From contig NZ_WJXZ01000009.1 in assembly GCF_009668025.1 (NCBI RefSeq), positions 652,426 through 716,425 on the forward strand: a stretch of DNA of 64,000 nt, in the 5' to 3' direction. Under the pieces are notes generated by a model, which worked only from the letters and a program-made list of their open reading frames with translations, did no database searches and was not told the origin of the DNA. A program made the translations under genes and the position numbers. The stretch comes from Larkinella terrae (GTDB lineage: Bacteria; Bacteroidota; Bacteroidia; Cytophagales; Spirosomataceae). Positions 61,196 through 64,000 of the stretch are shown piece after piece; position 1 is the stretch's first letter, and every line of letters begins with the position of its first letter.

Positions 61196-63889
61196 ATGGA
61201 ATACAACCTCAAGATGGAAAAGAGCATCGAACGCGACCGAATTTATACCCGCGCCGATAACAAAGGGTGGAAAAAGTGGGGACCTTATCTGTCGGAACGC
61301 TCCTGGGGCACAGTCCGCGAAGATTACAGCGTCCACGGAAATGCCTGGGGTTTTATTACGCACGACATGTCGCGTTCCCGGGCGTATCGCTGGGGCGAAG
61401 ACGGCATTGGCGGTCTTTCCGATAACAAGGGCCACGTCTGTTTCGCGCTGGCTTTCTGGAACCATAAGGATGCCATTATCAAAGAGCGGCTTTTTGGTCT
61501 GACCGGGCCCGAAGGAAACCACGGCGAGGACGTAAAGGAAATCTACTATTACCTGGATAGTACGCCCACGCACTCGTACATGAAAATGCTGTACAAGTAT
61601 CCGCAGCAGGCATTTCCGTATTCCCGGCTGGTGGATGAAGCCCGTCGTCGAAACCGGCTGGAGCCGGAATTTGAGCTAGTCGAAACCGGTATTTTTGACT
61701 CGAATCAGTACTTCGATATCTTCATCGAATACGCCAAAAACGGCGAGAATGACATTCTGATCAAGATTACGGCGCATAACCGCTACACCAAGGCTGCCAA
61801 ACTGACGATGCTGCCAACCCTCTGGTTCCGCAACACCTGGTCGTGGGGCTACGAGCAATATGCCTACAAACCGATTCTGAACGGCATTTCTACCACCCAG
61901 ATTGCGGTCGATCATAAGTTGCTGGGGAAATACAAATTGTATTGTGAGGAAGCTGATGAATTGTTGTTCTGCGAAAACGAAACCAACACGGAGCGGCTTT
62001 ACGGCATTCCGAACGAGTCGCTGTTTTGCAAGGACGGCATCAACGATTACATCACCACAGGCGAAAAAAAATACGTCAATCCGAACCAGATTGGCTCCAA
62101 AGCCTCGGCCCGGTACATGCGGACCGTTCCGGCGGGCGAATCGACCACCATTCGGCTGCGGTTTAGTCAGGATACGCACAACGGCCAGCCGTTTGCCGAT
62201 TTTGATGCAATTTTCGATCAGCGGCTGGCGGAAGCGGACGAATTTTACGATCAGTTGCAGCACAACGTGACCGATCCGGAATTACGAAACATCCAGCGGC
62301 AGGCTTACGCGGGCATGTTGTGGAATAAGCAATTCTATTATTATAATGTAAACGAGTGGCTGAAAGGCGACCCGAAAATGCCCACGCCCTTCCACGGACG
62401 GGCTTACCAGCGCAATTCGAGCTGGCGGCATATGTACACCGCCAACATTTTGTCGATGCCTGATAAATGGGAATATCCGTGGTTTGCGGCCTGGGATCTG
62501 GCGTTCCATACGCTGACGCTGGCCCGACTCGATCCGCATTTTGCCAAACGTCAGTTAGCGGTTATTTTACGGGAGTATTACATGCACCCGAACGGCCAGA
62601 TTCCGGCTTACGAGTGGAATTTTAGTGACGTAAACCCGCCGGTTCATGCCTGGGCCACCTGGAAGGTTTACGAGATCGACCGGGATATGAACGGCAAAGG
62701 CGACATCAATTTTCTGGAACGGGTGTTTCATAAATTGCTGCTCAATTTTACGTGGTGGGTGAACCGGAAAGACATCAGCGGCAATAGCGTTTTTGGGGGC
62801 GGATTCCTGGGTCTTGATAACATTGGGGTCTTTGATCGCAGTCAGCCGTTGCCGATGGGCGGGCACATTGAACAGGCCGACGGTACGGGCTGGATGGCAA
62901 TGTATACGCTGAATATGCTCCGGATTTCCTGCGAAATTGCCCTGACCCGACCCACGTATCAGGACATGGCGTCCAAGTTTTTCGAGCACTTTCTGCACAT
63001 CGCCGGTGCCATGAAAAACCTGGGGGGACAGGGCATCAGCCTGTGGGACGAAGACGATCAGTTCTACTACGACGTGCTGCACACCCCGAACAACGCCAGC
63101 ATGTTGTTGAAAATCCGTTCGATGGTAGGTCTGATTCCGCTGTTTGCCGTCGAGATTCTGGACGACGATCTGCTGGAAAAATTACCGGATTTCAAACGCC
63201 GGGTCGAGTGGGTGTTGACCAACCGTCCGGATCTGGCGTCGATGATTTCGCGCTGGCACGAACCGGGCAAGGGCGCCACGCACCTGCTGTCGCTGCTCCG
63301 TGGTCACCGGATGAAAATGTTGCTCAAACGGATGTTCGACGAAACGGAATTCCTGTCTGATTATGGCATTCGGGCGCTGTCGAAATACCACGGCGAAAAA
63401 CCGTATGAGTTCAATCTGAACGGCGAAATTTTCCAGGTGAAATACGTGCCCAACGAGTCCGAAACGAGTCTTTTCGGTGGTAATTCCAACTGGCGCGGCC
63501 CCATCTGGTTCCCGGTCAATTACCTGCTGATCGACTCCCTGCTGAAATTCTACAACTATTACGGCGACGATTTCGAGATTGAATACCCAACCAATTCCGG
63601 TCAGGTCATGAGCATTAAGGAAGCGACCGTGTTGGTGGCGGAACGGCTGGTTAACATTTTTCGGCGCGATGAAACGGGCCGGATTCCGGCTTACAACGGC
63701 TACGAAAAATACCAGGATGATCCGTATTTCAAGGACTTGCACCTGTTTTTCGAGTATTTCCACGGCGACAACGGCAGCGGCCTCGGTGCCAATCACCAAA
63801 CCGGCTGGACCGGCCTCGTTGCCGATCTGATCGAGTTTTTATACCAACACCGGTTACAGCACGAACCGGTACACGCTAAAGTCCTGTAA
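61196..63889 (+). CDS. GH63/MGH1-type alpha-glucosidase-like enzyme
   Basis: An 897-residue cytosolic protein, starting MEYNLKMEKSIERDRIYTRA (or ATG 61214), with no signal peptide. N-terminal residues RAYRWGEDGIGGLSDNKGHV are characteristic of bacterial GH63-like glucosidases. The (alpha/alpha)6 barrel carries the acid residues expected in WEYPWFAAWDLAFHTLTLAR and NGQIPAYEWNFSDVNPPVHA, plus EQADGTGWMAMYTLNMLRIS and SNWRGPIWFPVNYLLIDSLL. The family acts on alpha-glucosides such as glucosylglycerate or mannosylglycerate; the true substrate is not decidable. It stands alone downstream of a susCD pair but is not secreted, so it may work on imported sugars or internal solutes. Confidence 0.92.
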   Translation: MEYNLKMEKSIERDRIYTRADNKGWKKWGPYLSERSWGTVREDYSVHGNAWGFITHDMSRSRAYRWGEDGIGGLSDNKGHVCFALAFWNHKDAIIKERLFGLTGPEGNHGEDVKEIYYYLDSTPTHSYMKMLYKYPQQAFPYSRLVDEARRRNRLEPEFELVETGIFDSNQYFDIFIEYAKNGENDILIKITAHNRYTKAAKLTMLPTLWFRNTWSWGYEQYAYKPILNGISTTQIAVDHKLLGKYKLYCEEADELLFCENETNTERLYGIPNESLFCKDGINDYITTGEKKYVNPNQIGSKASARYMRTVPAGESTTIRLRFSQDTHNGQPFADFDAIFDQRLAEADEFYDQLQHNVTDPELRNIQRQAYAGMLWNKQFYYYNVNEWLKGDPKMPTPFHGRAYQRNSSWRHMYTANILSMPDKWEYPWFAAWDLAFHTLTLARLDPHFAKRQLAVILREYYMHPNGQIPAYEWNFSDVNPPVHAWATWKVYEIDRDMNGKGDINFLERVFHKLLLNFTWWVNRKDISGNSVFGGGFLGLDNIGVFDRSQPLPMGGHIEQADGTGWMAMYTLNMLRISCEIALTRPTYQDMASKFFEHFLHIAGAMKNLGGQGISLWDEDDQFYYDVLHTPNNASMLLKIRSMVGLIPLFAVEILDDDLLEKLPDFKRRVEWVLTNRPDLASMISRWHEPGKGATHLLSLLRGHRMKMLLKRMFDETEFLSDYGIRALSKYHGEKPYEFNLNGEIFQVKYVPNESETSLFGGNSNWRGPIWFPVNYLLIDSLLKFYNYYGDDFEIEYPTNSGQVMSIKEATVLVAERLVNIFRRDETGRIPAYNGYEKYQDDPYFKDLHLFFEYFHGDNGSGLGANHQTGWTGLVADLIEFLYQHRLQHEPVHAKVL

Positions 63890-63900
63890 ATCAGAGAGAC

Positions 63901-64000
63901 TGTCTAAAAATCTCATCTTCTACGTAAAGGTCTGCCCCCAACCCCCTAAAGGCCGGGCGGCCGGTGCCGGGCTTCGAGACGCCGATTAAAGCCCGGCACC
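63901..64000. repeat. Second copy of the long palindrome, cut by the window end
   Basis: Begins TGTCTAAA (63901-63908) and shares an identical 23-bp stretch with the element at 6981-7110 (63930-63952 equals 7012-7034). It then changes to a GC-rich inner stem: GGTGCCGGGCTT (63963-63974) pairs with AAAGCCCGGCACC (63988-64000). The loop 63972-63991, read on the other strand, matches the first copy's loop at 16 of 19 positions. The right half lies beyond the window. Confidence 0.85.

Noticed and set aside
1..64000. CRISPR arrays, tRNA or rRNA genes, complete insertion sequences, prophage
   Set aside because: No regularly spaced direct repeats, no cloverleaf with expected invariant bases in the gaps, and no transposase, integrase or phage structural protein was recognised.

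Overview
The window looks like a chromosomal segment of a Bacteroidota bacterium, most likely Cytophagales (Spirosomaceae, Larkinella/Spirosoma-like). The grounds are two SusC/SusD outer-membrane pairs, a FecI/FecR-type sigma/anti-sigma pair, DUF1501/DUF1553 and PVC-type dehydrogenase genes, a fused isobutyryl-CoA mutase, split transketolase genes, and promoter-like boxes of the Bacteroidota type TAnnTTTG. The genus is an inference. No rRNA, tRNA, CRISPR array, prophage or complete insertion sequence was recognised.

Layout. 1-12.1 kb: a surface-uptake and degradation locus on the + strand with an ECF sigma factor, FecR anti-sigma, SusC with an STN signalling domain, SusD, a secreted DUF1553 protein with CxxCH haem motifs, and a Tat-exported DUF1501 protein. 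12.1-19.4 kb: mostly minus-strand genes (HEAT-like protein, DUF2490 protein, PVC-type dehydrogenase/cytochrome c lipoprotein, a methyltransferase-like gene overlapping a tiny ORF, a nucleoside-type MFS transporter), one + gene (DUF1801) and two apparent gene remnants, one of them an arylsulfatase tail. 19.5-27.4 kb: secreted hypothetical protein, mutS, lipoprotein, SpoU-type RNA methyltransferase, a Lys/Ala/Pro-rich histone-H1-like protein and an orphan sensor kinase. 27.5-35.9 kb: a minus-strand pair (Gfo/Idh/MocA oxidoreductase, then a 1261-residue ThuA-dehydrogenase-CARDB-cupredoxin lipoprotein) facing a divergent AraC regulator, then an orphan NtrC-type regulator and an alpha/beta hydrolase. 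36-41.4 kb: radical SAM protein, small secreted protein, LolD-like ATPase, sucC, M48 peptidase. 41.5-48.3 kb: a + strand run of FAH-family protein, M23 peptidase, bcp, the two transketolase halves, a second sigma factor, a putative anti-sigma and a Spy/CpxP-like protein. 48.6-56.1 kb: HD-domain protein, a transporter-HEAT-cNMP-binding fusion, and icmF. 56.2-64 kb: a second SusC/SusD pair and a GH63-like glucosidase.

The most unusual material is not the genes but small structured DNA repeats. (i) A 26-nt hairpin unit occurs as inverted pairs at 10547-10643 (intergenic) and 54026-54150 (inside icmF, in frame), and apparently singly at 6931-6956. The stem bases differ between copies but change in a matched way, so pairing is kept. 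(ii) Two convergent gene gaps of 78 and 79 bp are filled exactly by long hairpins whose stems are unrelated but whose loops are similar. (iii) A larger palindrome at 6981-7110 recurs, cut by the window edge, at 63901-64000, with the same outer arm and a similar loop (inverted) but a different inner stem. (iv) icmF carries a second, G/C-rich palindromic insertion. Together these suggest families of palindromic elements that conserve ends, loops and pairing but not stem sequence, and that can enter coding regions in frame.
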